Source: Pluralibacter sp. UBA7423
GTDB lineage: Bacteria; Pseudomonadota; Gammaproteobacteria; Enterobacterales; Enterobacteriaceae
NCBI GenBank assembly: GCA_002470465.1
Contig: DKMD01000040.1
Span: 92,142-156,141, forward strand
Length of the DNA: 64,000 nucleotides
Direction of reading: 5' to 3'
Both the position numbers and the translations under genes were made by a program. This document shows positions 43,620-51,950 of the stretch, piece after piece. The notes under the pieces are model-generated. The model searched no databases. It was not told the DNA's origin and saw nothing but the letters and a program-made list of their open reading frames with translations. Position 1 is the first letter of the stretch. Each line of letters starts with the position of its first letter.

Positions 43620-44534
43620 TCATGGAACCATTGATGCATTAGGCACATCATAAATATGAGCCGCAAAGTGGGATTGTAACCGATGGTCGAGTAGGGCCTG
43701 AAAAATGTCCGCACAGCAATCATCATTAGCAATAATTTTTCCCTGTGCATCAAACTGGAGATTCAGTCTGAATCGCACCGCATTTACCCTCAAACTCTCC
43801 ATGAATTCTGGCACCTTGTAATACCCCTTTTCTTTAATAGCAGATGCTCTTCTCAGTTGCATCGCATTATTACCAACGTACCGTTTCAACGGCTCTGCAT
43901 CGGTAAGCAACTGACTGAATTCCGGTTCATCCATTAATACGTTAAAATTATCAATATGCGCTGTCTTGTAACTCAAAACTGATTCAAATACTTTTTTATT
44001 CTTAATGTAAACATTATCCTCAAGAATGAAAAAGTCAAAATCCTTTGCAATGTTAAATCGTGGAGACCTATCAATTTTCAACTTATTATTTTTGAAAACA
44101 ACTGACTTCAACCCGGCCTGCTTTTTGGTCGCCCAGGATGCATCAGTTTTCTTCACACAGTGTAGTACTGTATCACCGGAGACTAATTTTACAGAGTAGA
44201 AATCACAATTAGATAACTCTTTAATCTCTTTTACCTTTTTTGCTGGTATTTGATTCGCAGATACCGTTGTAACATCTACAGCCGAAGTTTCCCCGGTTCC
44301 AATAAGCATAAGACTGCCTTCGTTGTTCTGCGCCAGCAACGAATAATCCATGATTTCTGTATAGTTACTTCTTTCTGTTTGAATAAATCCTAATAATTCT
44401 GTTTTAAGCTCAGGATCTACTGGGATCCATTTCCCTGTAAATGACGTCTGCCCTTTCAGGGATTTTTTCCTGAATACCCAGACCGATAACTCGGCCGTTT
44501 GAAGATCAAAGCCCTGTAAATTCTCAAGCATCAT
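43620..44534 (-). CDS. kwaB: Kiwa anti-phage protein KwaB (DUF4868)
   Basis: About 304 residues resembling DUF4868 proteins: the stretch DFDFFILEDNVYIKNKKVFESVLSY (described by its VYIKNKKVFE core) and the middle region FYSVKLVSGD are characteristic. KwaB is the cytoplasmic partner of the membrane protein KwaA in the two-gene Kiwa defence system. The neighbour with four membrane segments fits KwaA. The start is one of three consecutive ATGs after GGAGAG, overlapping the kwaA stop; a GTG four codons earlier is possible. The base composition is clearly more AT-rich than the core genome. Identification is by recalled family pattern and gene pairing. Confidence 0.82.
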   Translation of the reverse strand: MMLENLQGFDLQTAELSVWVFRKKSLKGQTSFTGKWIPVDPELKTELLGFIQTERSNYTEIMDYSLLAQNNEGSLMLIGTGETSAVDVTTVSANQIPAKKVKEIKELSNCDFYSVKLVSGDTVLHCVKKTDASWATKKQAGLKSVVFKNNKLKIDRSPRFNIAKDFDFFILEDNVYIKNKKVFESVLSYKTAHIDNFNVLMDEPEFSQLLTDAEPLKRYVGNNAMQLRRASAIKEKGYYKVPEFMESLRVNAVRFRLNLQFDAQGKIIANDDCCADIFQALLDHRLQSHFAAHIYDVPNASMVP

Positions 44535-45126
44535 CATTCTCTCCACAAATGACTATAACAGATTGTATTGTTTCGTACTCATAATCTGAATTTGGATTAA
44601 CATCTGTGTTGGCTAATACAACTCCAGAAAAGATATCATTGCTCCCAGGGAAACGATAAGATATCTCATACATCTTCCAGTTAAAGACTATAAGCATGGG
44701 ATTTAATATTATTTGACCTGACTTATATGAGAGCCAGAAGAGCCACAACAAGAATATAACAAACCCTAAAAACTTATTTGTCTCCATATAACTTATGCTC
44801 ATAAATGAAACGATATAAGGAAGCACATAATTCATTAAATCTGATGGAGTATATTTTGATTCAATTATTTTTATTTTTTGTCCATCGGGTTTAGCAAGGT
44901 TCAAAGCAAACCATGAGAAAACAAAGCAGGCTAAACAAACAAGAAACAAACTCACTGACAGGAATGGTTTTTGAAGCGGAAGATGGCATGTTCCTGAAGT
45001 CAAGAAATTAAAACAAATATTTCCCTTAAGTTTTTTATTGTCCAGATCCTGCATTAGCAGGATCATACTTAATGGCAAATATGATCCTAAGAAGATTGCA
45101 AGAGCAAAGAATAGTCTTGGTGTCAC
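44524..45126 (-). CDS. kwaA: Kiwa anti-phage membrane protein KwaA
   Basis: A 200-residue protein with four hydrophobic segments at about 5-25, 54-77, 97-113 and 118-135 and a soluble C-terminal part, the layout of KwaA, the membrane sensor of the Kiwa system. The start is GTG preceded by a strong GGGGGGAG, and it overlaps the TGA of the upstream SANT-like remnant (GTGA). The stop overlaps kwaB. The DNA is very AT-rich, a sign of transfer. Sequence alone would not identify this small membrane protein; the pairing with a DUF4868 gene does. Confidence 0.78.
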   Translation of the reverse strand: MTPRLFFALAIFLGSYLPLSMILLMQDLDNKKLKGNICFNFLTSGTCHLPLQKPFLSVSLFLVCLACFVFSWFALNLAKPDGQKIKIIESKYTPSDLMNYVLPYIVSFMSISYMETNKFLGFVIFLLWLFWLSYKSGQIILNPMLIVFNWKMYEISYRFPGSNDIFSGVVLANTDVNPNSDYEYETIQSVIVICGENDDA

Positions 45127-45791
45127 GCTCCCCCCTTGTTTTTTCTTATGTTCTTAATCAAACGACCTCGCGTTTTTTTCACTGTTTTTTTGGTCCTGTC
45201 CGGAAACAGTATTGCCTGCTGCTCAGCCACACTCAGATGCATATTCTTTTCCAGAAGAGTCCATTCTTCATCGCTCCAGGGACGAAAACCAGCTTCACTA
45301 CTACGGGACTTCTTCAGCCCCAGCCTTTTCGCCATTATTAACTGACATTGCATTTCTTCCTGGCAGACGAGCAGACCAACATTCCCATCCGGGGATAGTC
45401 CGCTTTAAGTATATCGAGTTCTACCTCCCGCCAGAAACGACCACTTTGCACTCCCAGTGTCTCCGCCATTGAAAAGATCGCACTAATACTTCTTCCAGGA
45501 CGTAGTTGTTTCAGGGATCTGACATCCATACCTCGGGTGTAGTGGTCACGGATAACATCCTTTTTCAGCCTCACTCCACGGCGCACTTTTCTTTTTTCGG
45601 CATCCAAGCTTGTTAGCCATTAGCCTTACTGCGCCAGGCGTTCGTCCTAACCGTACAGCAATCTTCGCGACAGGTGCCGAGGAATAGTTATTTTCCAGAA
45701 AGGTTAAATCCCTGACTGTCCATCTAGCTCGGTTATTACGGTAACAAACTGAATACCTCATATTCTTAGCACCATTTTTACTCTGATGCAT
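45123..45791 (-). pseudogene. Frameshifted gene for a protein with four SANT/Myb-like DNA-binding repeats
   Basis: Three short overlapping frames (45546-45791, 45338-45607, 45123-45353) read as one gene once frameshifts are allowed. Each of four repeats of about 45 residues has a leading tryptophan, a central tyrosine or equivalent and a closing [KR]-LG pattern: RWTVRDLTFLENNY..ANKLG; PWSEAEK..VIRDHY..AETLG; FWREVELDILKADY..AKRLG; PWSDEEWTLLEKN. Breaks lie near 45557 (after WSEAEK, at AAAAAGG), near 45380 (after YPRMG) and near 45335 (at AATAATGG, before AKRLG). It overlaps the vasL end and, by GTGA, the kwaA start. The intact product would be a sequence-specific DNA-binding protein; its target is unknown. 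Confidence 0.75.
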
Positions 45792-47163
45792 TCTGTTTTA
45801 TTTCAGCATAGCGGGCAGCCAGTTGTTTCAGATGCACCTCCAGTTGAGACCTCGCAGCGGCAGGCAAAGGTACTCCAGCAGGATTTTCTGACAATACTCG
45901 CAGTTGCTCTTCAGCCGGCATGGACTGGTTAAAAGACTGCCGAATGGAAAATACAACAGACTTCAGTTCGCTGACCGTCATGTATTTCCCTTTCTGCTCA
46001 TCCAATCCGTTCAACCTTTCACTCAGTTTCTGTAGCGTCATCATTCCCTGATGCCAGCCATTCAGCTGTTCCGTCGGCAATGAGGCAGCACTAAGTTGTT
46101 GCCGCCACTGTTGTATCAGGGGTCTGGCCTGTTCAGGCCACAGTGACTGAGCCTGTTCCACAAGCTGTCGACTGTAGTCAATATTCCAGTCAGGCGGTAA
46201 TTTATCCAGTCGGTCAAGCTGCTGTTGTGTCTGAGCGATAAGGTCCTTCGGCAACGAAGTTTGCTGACGCAACATGTCCAGTTGTTCAGTTGTGAGAAGT
46301 GCAGGTAATGGTGTCAGTGAGACTACTAGCTGGGCCTGTAGCGGGTCAAGCTGGTGAAGCAACTGCCAACCCCACTCTGCGACAGCGCTTATCACCAACA
46401 TGGTACACATCCCGGCAGTGAAAGATTTCCATTTTTTTACCGGAGTAGGCACCGCTGCCAGCACTTCCACATTCGGCTGCGGTTCCGGCTGCGCAACGTA
46501 AACCCACTTCACAGCACTCTCTGGCGTATCTTCAGCAGGGCTACCAGTAAGGTCCCTCGCGGATGCTGTAGCCTCATTCATCACGGAGGCAGGCAACACA
46601 ATACCAGGCTGAATGTTTGACCTGGTGCTGGTTATTCCATCACTGTTTTCCAGCCTGACAGCACTGTTGTGCATCAGAGTACGCAACGTATCAAGCTGGC
46701 TCAGGTGCTTAAGCTCCAGACGCTGCAATACTTCCCCCAGGCTGGTGAGCAATTGCTCTGCCCGATACAACTGGCTGAGGTCGCTGTAATTCAGCGGGAG
46801 CGAGCGCATTCGTTGCTGCAGACGCTGGCTCAGACTACTGAGGATTTCCATACGGGCATGGACCGACTGCGGCCAGAGTGCGCCCCACTGATGGCTTATC
46901 AGTGCTTCGAGTATCGCCAGCCCTTCATTTAGGCCGAATAAACCGGCCAGTTGCGTACGCGCAAGCGTATACCAGGCTGCCATTTGCAGTTCTACACCGT
47001 TCTGCTCAAACAGTGAGAGACACCGTTTTTCGACATACTGCCAGTTAACATCCGGACGTGCCGGATGGGTCAGCTTACTCAGTTCATCACGCAGGGCGGC
47101 ATAGTCCGGCAGCGCCCTGGGGTCGCCACCAGTTTTGATTCTTCGTGGGTTGATGTCATTCAT
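45778..47163 (-). CDS. vasL: VasL/TssA-like type VI secretion protein
   Basis: A 461-residue protein with an N-terminal ImpA-type domain (about 5-150, including the GGDPRALPDY and WYTLARTQLAGLFGLNEGL segments). A single membrane segment lies near 255-275 (FTAGMCTMLVISAVAEWGW), and a helical C-terminal VasL-like region follows. TssA-family proteins organise the baseplate and the growing sheath, and membrane-anchored TssL/VasL-type relatives hold the far end. A separate full TssA is encoded 12 kb upstream in the same cluster. The end overlaps the start of the SANT-like remnant. Confidence 0.8.
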   Translation of the reverse strand: MNDINPRRIKTGGDPRALPDYAALRDELSKLTHPARPDVNWQYVEKRCLSLFEQNGVELQMAAWYTLARTQLAGLFGLNEGLAILEALISHQWGALWPQSVHARMEILSSLSQRLQQRMRSLPLNYSDLSQLYRAEQLLTSLGEVLQRLELKHLSQLDTLRTLMHNSAVRLENSDGITSTRSNIQPGIVLPASVMNEATASARDLTGSPAEDTPESAVKWVYVAQPEPQPNVEVLAAVPTPVKKWKSFTAGMCTMLVISAVAEWGWQLLHQLDPLQAQLVVSLTPLPALLTTEQLDMLRQQTSLPKDLIAQTQQQLDRLDKLPPDWNIDYSRQLVEQAQSLWPEQARPLIQQWRQQLSAASLPTEQLNGWHQGMMTLQKLSERLNGLDEQKGKYMTVSELKSVVFSIRQSFNQSMPAEEQLRVLSENPAGVPLPAAARSQLEVHLKQLAARYAEIKQNASE

Positions 47164-47209
47164 GGCCAGTTGTCCATTTGACGTATAAGGAGCGATTGAA
47201 AGTTATTGC

Positions 47210-48454
47210 TTATGCGGCTTCGCTTTCTGCATATTCGAGACTCTGCAGATACTGTAGCGCCACCGGGTCAGCAATATATTCAACCTGCCCATGGTGACGC
47301 TCCACCTCATCAATAATTCTGCTGAGCTCGACCCGGAAAAACTCCTTACGCAGGTTAACCCGGTTAATCCGGTAGCTTTCAAGATGGTCGTGAAGTGTCT
47401 TTTCAAGCGCAGGAGCGTCATCGCAGGAAATCATGGCGTGGACGTCAAAATCAAACGGCACGGCTGCCCCGCTTAATTCCTTCACGCGATCCATCGGTTC
47501 CAGTCGTCTGGTCATGCCGATTTTAAAGACGTTTTCACCGAAAGAGCCAATATTCGAAATCACATACACATGTCCCTGTTTCGTGAGCTGGGCCATGGAT
47601 TTGGCGCGCTCATACTGCTGATGCACGTCCTGGATTTTCTGCTCCAGCTCCAGACGCTGTCTTTCCAGTTCTTCCCGGTGAGCACCTTCAGCGGCGAGCA
47701 GGGCTTCTTCCAGTAAACGCTGCTGCTCAGCAAGGCGTTGCTCTTCCTCTTCCGCCTCGCGCTGCTGCTGGTCCAGTTCATCCTGCCGCTGTTTTTCTTC
47801 CCGCATCTGACGCTTGAGCTCAGCCTGGTATTCTTTTTCTTCCTGCGCTTTTTCCAGCAGGGCGACCTTATCCAGAAACTGCTGTTTTACGCCTTCCCAG
47901 TCGGCATTATCTTCCAGTTCCAGAAAGGTGATTTTCTCGCTGATGGCCGCGTAAGCCCCTCTCTCCTTCCTGAGCTGGTCGTACTTGCTTTGCCAGTTAT
48001 TTACCGTGGTACCGGAAAGCAGGGTTTTCACCTTAAATTTATACGCGGAATCTACAATACGCTGCAGTGCCCGGGAGGCTTTATTTCTGGCATTGTGAAA
48101 GTCATCCCACTGGCCGGAAAGCTGTTTCTTTTCCGGATACAGACCGCGAGCCACTTCAGCACTGACCGTTTCGTCAAAGGCTTTCTCTTTCTGCGCCTGG
48201 TCCAACATGGCCTGTTCGAGTTCTGCTGTTTTCTTCCGGAAACCCCGGTAAATGAAAACCCGCATTATCAGCGCAACGGCTATCAGTAAACCGAAGAACA
48301 GACCGATAACACCAGCCGGATTAGAAACATATTCAATAAATCGCTCATTAAGATTGATTAATGCTCTTACCGCGACATAAATGCCCCAGGCAATGACGCC
48401 AATAATAACCAGAATAATACCCGCAACATTGTCATATTTTTTTCTTCGTGCCAT
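47210..48454 (-). CDS. Membrane-anchored coiled-coil protein with GIY-YIG-like T5orf172 domain
   Basis: A 414-residue protein. Two hydrophobic segments lie at about 11-33 and 48-68. A region at 75-180 resembles DUF4041-type proteins, and a long Glu/Gln/Arg coiled coil spans about 185-290. The C-terminal T5orf172/Mug113 domain (293-390) carries HVYVIS, FKIGMT and the later EKTLHDHL. These are the motifs of the GIY-YIG superfamily, so nuclease activity is plausible but unproven. It lies in the T6SS cluster just before vasL with the same direction. Why a putative nuclease is tied to the membrane is unknown; phage-defence or DNA-entry roles are guesses. Confidence 0.75.
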   Translation of the reverse strand: MARRKKYDNVAGIILVIIGVIAWGIYVAVRALINLNERFIEYVSNPAGVIGLFFGLLIAVALIMRVFIYRGFRKKTAELEQAMLDQAQKEKAFDETVSAEVARGLYPEKKQLSGQWDDFHNARNKASRALQRIVDSAYKFKVKTLLSGTTVNNWQSKYDQLRKERGAYAAISEKITFLELEDNADWEGVKQQFLDKVALLEKAQEEKEYQAELKRQMREEKQRQDELDQQQREAEEEEQRLAEQQRLLEEALLAAEGAHREELERQRLELEQKIQDVHQQYERAKSMAQLTKQGHVYVISNIGSFGENVFKIGMTRRLEPMDRVKELSGAAVPFDFDVHAMISCDDAPALEKTLHDHLESYRINRVNLRKEFFRVELSRIIDEVERHHGQVEYIADPVALQYLQSLEYAESEAA

Positions 48455-48532
48455 GTTTTATCTCTTCCCTTTCTTCTTTTAATCCTGACTCTCTAATCTG
48501 TACAACGGGCAAGGATACTTCGCCATATCGTA

Positions 48533-48943
48533 TTAATACTGATTTCCTGAACAAATCGGTAAATGGGTGTACCCGGGCTTACTGGCCATATAGAGGGGAG
48601 CGCATGTGGGCTGTCGGGGTTGGGTACTGACCGGCTCGTCATTTTCTGCAACGGGTTGCTGTTTCTGCTTTTTCGCCACTGTCACCTTTTTCGTCTGCGT
48701 TTTGCGGGTGGAAGTGGGCGGTTTTACCCGATTGCTGGCGTCTGAGGAACCATACCCGGAACAGAATCGTTTCGACTGGCTCAGACTCCCGTCATTACAG
48801 ACAAAATAACCATCAGAAGTACAATGTGATATTCCGCCTTTTGAGCCCGAGCATGGCTGTCTTCCACGGGCTGCTTCAACCGGCAGGCTAAAAATCACAC
48901 TAAGCACCAGAAGGAACCCTATTATTTTCATTTGTTTATCCAT
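48533..48943 (-). CDS. Small exported cysteine-containing protein
   Basis: A 136-residue protein with a signal peptide (KIIGFLLVLSVIFSLPVEA, cut near residue 24). An N-terminal Cys-rich part follows (CSGSKGGISHC, then YFVCNDGSLSQSKRFCSGY), then a basic Lys/Thr/Gln linker and a C-terminal tail with two more cysteines. Six cysteines in an exported protein suggest disulfides. I do not recognise a function; similar small exported proteins occur on plasmids and islands. It is in line with the T6SS genes. Confidence 0.7.
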   Translation of the reverse strand: MDKQMKIIGFLLVLSVIFSLPVEAARGRQPCSGSKGGISHCTSDGYFVCNDGSLSQSKRFCSGYGSSDASNRVKPPTSTRKTQTKKVTVAKKQKQQPVAENDEPVSTQPRQPTCAPLYMASKPGYTHLPICSGNQY

Positions 48944-49452
48944 GATTTATTTTTGAGATCTGCCCCCCACCTGCTATAGAACATTTCGCCAGATAAATAT
49001 GCAGTGGCCGATGACAGAGAAATGAGCGTTCAAATTGCGGTACTCATTACAGTAGAAGTACCGGATTCAGATCGAAAACAACACCTGCACCCATATCTCA
49101 GTTCTGACCTGGCAACGTCCCAGGCCGGTCACTCACATTACTCGACCGGATGCACAGGCCCCGGGGGCCACACCCTGCTGTTAAGGAATACCAGCATAAT
49201 CTTTCAATCCGGCTGTTATACCGCAAAGCGGTACCGGGAGTAACAGATTTGCTGAACTTCCAGAGCAGGGCGACAAAATGAAGCATTTTCAGGGGATCCT
49301 GTACAGATTTGTCACGGGTGATTACAAGGCAGGGTATCGTCCCTGATAATTAAAGCAGCATTCTTGCGACTGCCATGATTGATGGGTTGATACGAAATCA
49401 ACTCATTGCGTTAATCCGCTTCAGAGTTACAGAACCCGGAGGAATTCGCCTG
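48944..49452. other. 509-bp stretch without a convincing gene
   Basis: Only short frames of 60-80 codons occur, on either strand, with no recognisable domain and no ribosome-binding sites of note. It separates the T6SS genes upstream from the exported protein and GIY-YIG gene downstream, and may be the remnant of a lost gene or mobile element. No paired terminal inverted repeats were found by eye. Confidence 0.5.
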
Positions 49453-49860
49453 CTAATGACTCACAACATCCTTACTACTCTGTGGCTGTTTCGCCGTTAG
49501 CTCATCACCCTCTGTATTAAATGATAAACAGGTCCCACCTTCACAGTGGATATTAACCGGCATCCCGAGTTGGTCATGCCAACAAATGAATAACGCGTCG
49601 TTATTAAAAACCACCGTTGTTTTAGACAGTTCCCCATCAATTACTTTCGTAATCCCCTTAACTTCATTGAGGTTGTGCACCCCCACATATTTCAGCACAT
49701 CCCAGTTTATAGTAAATTCAACATTGTTACCCATCATTTCTATTTCATGTCCGGCATCCATTATCGTTTTCACACGGCCATCTGGATAAATAAAAGATTT
49801 ACTACCGGTGTAATATAAAATCTGAGTACCATCTTCTTGTGTTTCTAGCTTGTATTTCAT
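49453..49860 (-). CDS. Hypothetical protein in the T6SS cluster
   Basis: A 135-residue protein of unknown function, starting at MKYKLETQ because AGGGA lies six bases upstream; an eight-codon extension lacks such a site. The sequence suggests a beta-rich soluble protein (YYTGSKSFIYPDGRVKTI, then EFTINWDVLKYV). No signal peptide or membrane segment is evident. It follows the 156-aa unknown in the same direction and is relatively AT-rich. It could be an orphan immunity protein, on position alone. Confidence 0.65.
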   Translation of the reverse strand: MKYKLETQEDGTQILYYTGSKSFIYPDGRVKTIMDAGHEIEMMGNNVEFTINWDVLKYVGVHNLNEVKGITKVIDGELSKTTVVFNNDALFICWHDQLGMPVNIHCEGGTCLSFNTEGDELTAKQPQSSKDVVSH

Positions 49861-49926
49861 AATTGTTCCCTGTATTAACAACAAATGAATTAAAGAGACT
49901 ATCTGTGTTGTTTTGAGGTCAATAAC

Positions 49927-50397
49927 TCAGGCTAACAGGCAGCCAATCATCGAAAAAAAGGTTTCTTCGTCAAAAGGACGCCGGTGCCCTGCCTGGCCTT
50001 CATGAATACTGTATGTCCAGAACGGTCCGTCACTGGAGCGCATGAACAGACGGTAAATCAACTGTGGTTTCACCCCGTGGTATAGCGTGACATCCACACA
50101 TCCGGTCACGCTCTGTCCGTACAAAAACGCCGGCGTAAATTTAATGATTCTGTTGCCATAACATAAAGCCACCCCGGTGAGAGTAAATGCGCCCTCTGAG
50201 ATCAGCAGCTCATTCAGGGAAACCGTAAAGCTCCGGATTTCAATGCCGGTGCCTTCCAGCCACTCACCAATATTGTCCTGTAACTGCACCATCGACTGGC
50301 GAAACTCAGCGATATCAGCCTGCGCCTGGTTTTTAAAACATCCTGCGGGTGCCTGCATCGACTGAAGTTTTTTCAGAAATTGTTCTTTTGCTGACAT
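49927..50397 (-). CDS. Hypothetical protein next to tssE
   Basis: A 156-residue soluble protein (MSAKEQFLKKLQSM...), 36 bases after tssE, with no recognised domain. The N-terminal half is helical (ADIAEFRQSMVQLQDNIGEWL), followed by beta-type segments such as LLISEGAFTLTGVALCYGNR and WTYSIHEGQAGHRRPFDEE. Operon position ties it to the secretion system, possibly as an effector-related or accessory protein. Confidence 0.7.
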   Translation of the reverse strand: MSAKEQFLKKLQSMQAPAGCFKNQAQADIAEFRQSMVQLQDNIGEWLEGTGIEIRSFTVSLNELLISEGAFTLTGVALCYGNRIIKFTPAFLYGQSVTGCVDVTLYHGVKPQLIYRLFMRSSDGPFWTYSIHEGQAGHRRPFDEETFFSMIGCLLA

Positions 50398-50433
50398 AGA
50401 TTCTTTGCGTGTATGTGAAGGGATACTGGTTCT

Positions 50434-50886
50434 TTACAGTCGGTGGTTGCTATCCAGGAAATTCTGCTGACGAAGGTGACGGATGAGCACCCGTCCTTCT
50501 GGCATAAATTCCGTACCGTAGCGAACCAGACCCACCCCACTGAGCTCCGCATCGATGGCATAGCGCAGTTCTCCCGGGACCGCCTGCTCAAGCAGTACCA
50601 CCTCAATGGAGCTCAGGCGCGGTTCATATTTCAGCAACACGCCGGAGAGTGTGGACATCAGCTTGTGTGCCGTGCCGGGCAGGCCCTGCAGAATGGTGGT
50701 CATATCCGGTAGCCCGTAATCGGGTATATGTGCCAGCGTGCCGGCACGACAATTAAGAATGCGCTGCATGTTATCCAGCACAGACAGGATGACCTGACTT
50801 TCTTCACTGACCTGATGAAGATCGAGATCACCGGCAAAGTTACCGCAAAGCATCTCGTACAAAGAAGGCGTATTTCTTGACGTCAT
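50434..50886 (-). CDS. tssE: Type VI secretion baseplate subunit TssE
   Basis: Homologue of phage T4 gp25, a wedge component of the baseplate (150 aa). The gp25-like core is visible: SVLDNMQRILNCRAGTLAHIPDYGLPD and the later YEPRLSSIEVVLLEQ, including the glutamate implicated in sheath contact. Its ATG overlaps the stop of the preceding gene (TGATG), so it is translated together with the toxin-immunity genes. Confidence 0.93.
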   Translation of the reverse strand: MTSRNTPSLYEMLCGNFAGDLDLHQVSEESQVILSVLDNMQRILNCRAGTLAHIPDYGLPDMTTILQGLPGTAHKLMSTLSGVLLKYEPRLSSIEVVLLEQAVPGELRYAIDAELSGVGLVRYGTEFMPEGRVLIRHLRQQNFLDSNHRL

Positions 50887-51950
50887 CAGTTTGCCCCATC
50901 CGGCTTGATTATAAAGACGTTGCCGTTGTCATCCCTCTCCAGAAGTGACCAACGGGCACGATGCATTTTGCCGTCCTTATCTTCAAACTCCGGCATGACC
51001 TGTCCGGTGTGGGTACGGGTATACTGTGTTGTGCCATTAACAATAGCCGCCCAGCGACCATCGAATGGTGAAACATCGCCACTCCAGCACGTGATGCGTA
51101 CTCCTGTTTCCTTCAGTAGATCTTTTTCTCTCTGCGGCCAGTTGTATAATTCTTCAGGCTTGCCTTCAGGGAAAAAACCTTCTGGTGGAACATCAATAAA
51201 TTCACCTTCGATACGACGAATCAGCGTCCAGCCTGTTTTAGCCCATTCAGAGTCATCCCAGCTATAGATCCTCTCGCCGTCCTTAGTAATATAATCGCTT
51301 CGCTGCACTCCTTGTCGTGCCGATGCAGGCTGCCCATAATCAGCAGGTATAAACCGGGCTGGGGCAAAATCAATGTCGGGCAAATAAATTCCTGTTTGCA
51401 CAGGGTTTTCGCCTAATTCGATACGAACAGATGTATCAAGTTCGTATTGGGGAATCTGTAAAGGGAGATCATTCGAGGTATAAGCGTTTTCACCATCGTA
51501 GGTTAAACGCCCTTCATTCCAGGAACCTCTAATTGTGGCAGACAACTGCCTGTCCAGAATTGTTGCGATGCCTTGAAGTTCAGATATTGTTTCGATTTCA
51601 TCCCGCGTCATCCACCCATCCCAGCATTCAGTAATGCCTTTGTTGATATCACTCATGGTATGACCGATGTTAAATGCCTTGATATCATTATGGGTGCGAA
51701 GAATAAAAGCTTCGGTATAACGCTCTCTGGCGGAACGAATATTGGGTAAAACACGATTCCCCCACACCACATCAGCCTGCTGCCACAAAGGCAGTTTACG
51801 GCTGTTCAACGGCATCTCTCGCAAATAGCGCGCAAAAGCCGCCTCATGAGCATCGATATAAGCAATAATTGCATCACGCGTGGCAGCATAATGTTCAGGA
51901 GAAATAAAATTCTCAAGTAAATAACATTCCTGAGGATGTAAGATGGCCAT
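50886..51950 (-). CDS. Predicted immunity protein for the T6SS toxin
   Basis: A 354-residue soluble protein without signal peptide, so likely cytoplasmic. The N-terminal half is helical (residues 1-130). The C-terminal half is beta-rich, with tryptophan-containing segments such as RITCWSGDVSPFDGRWAAI and a closing RARWSLLERDDNGNVFII. It starts on the last base of the toxin gene (TAATG), the usual toxin-immunity coupling. The two-part form resembles Imm71/Imm72-type immunity proteins from memory, but the call rests on position. A cytoplasmic location fits a toxin acting on a cytoplasmic target such as NAD. Confidence 0.6.
   Translation of the reverse strand: MAILHPQECYLLENFISPEHYAATRDAIIAYIDAHEAAFARYLREMPLNSRKLPLWQQADVVWGNRVLPNIRSARERYTEAFILRTHNDIKAFNIGHTMSDINKGITECWDGWMTRDEIETISELQGIATILDRQLSATIRGSWNEGRLTYDGENAYTSNDLPLQIPQYELDTSVRIELGENPVQTGIYLPDIDFAPARFIPADYGQPASARQGVQRSDYITKDGERIYSWDDSEWAKTGWTLIRRIEGEFIDVPPEGFFPEGKPEELYNWPQREKDLLKETGVRITCWSGDVSPFDGRWAAIVNGTTQYTRTHTGQVMPEFEDKDGKMHRARWSLLERDDNGNVFIIKPDGAN

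Noticed and set aside
45123..45791. Three separate small genes
   Set aside because: The repeat pattern runs across the frame breaks, the internal starts lack ribosome-binding sites, and the breaks fall in homopolymer-like runs.
49004..49286. Possible gene or insertion-sequence fragment between the exported protein and the 135-aa unknown
   Set aside because: Frames on both strands are short, without domain or ribosome-binding site, and no terminal inverted repeats were found.
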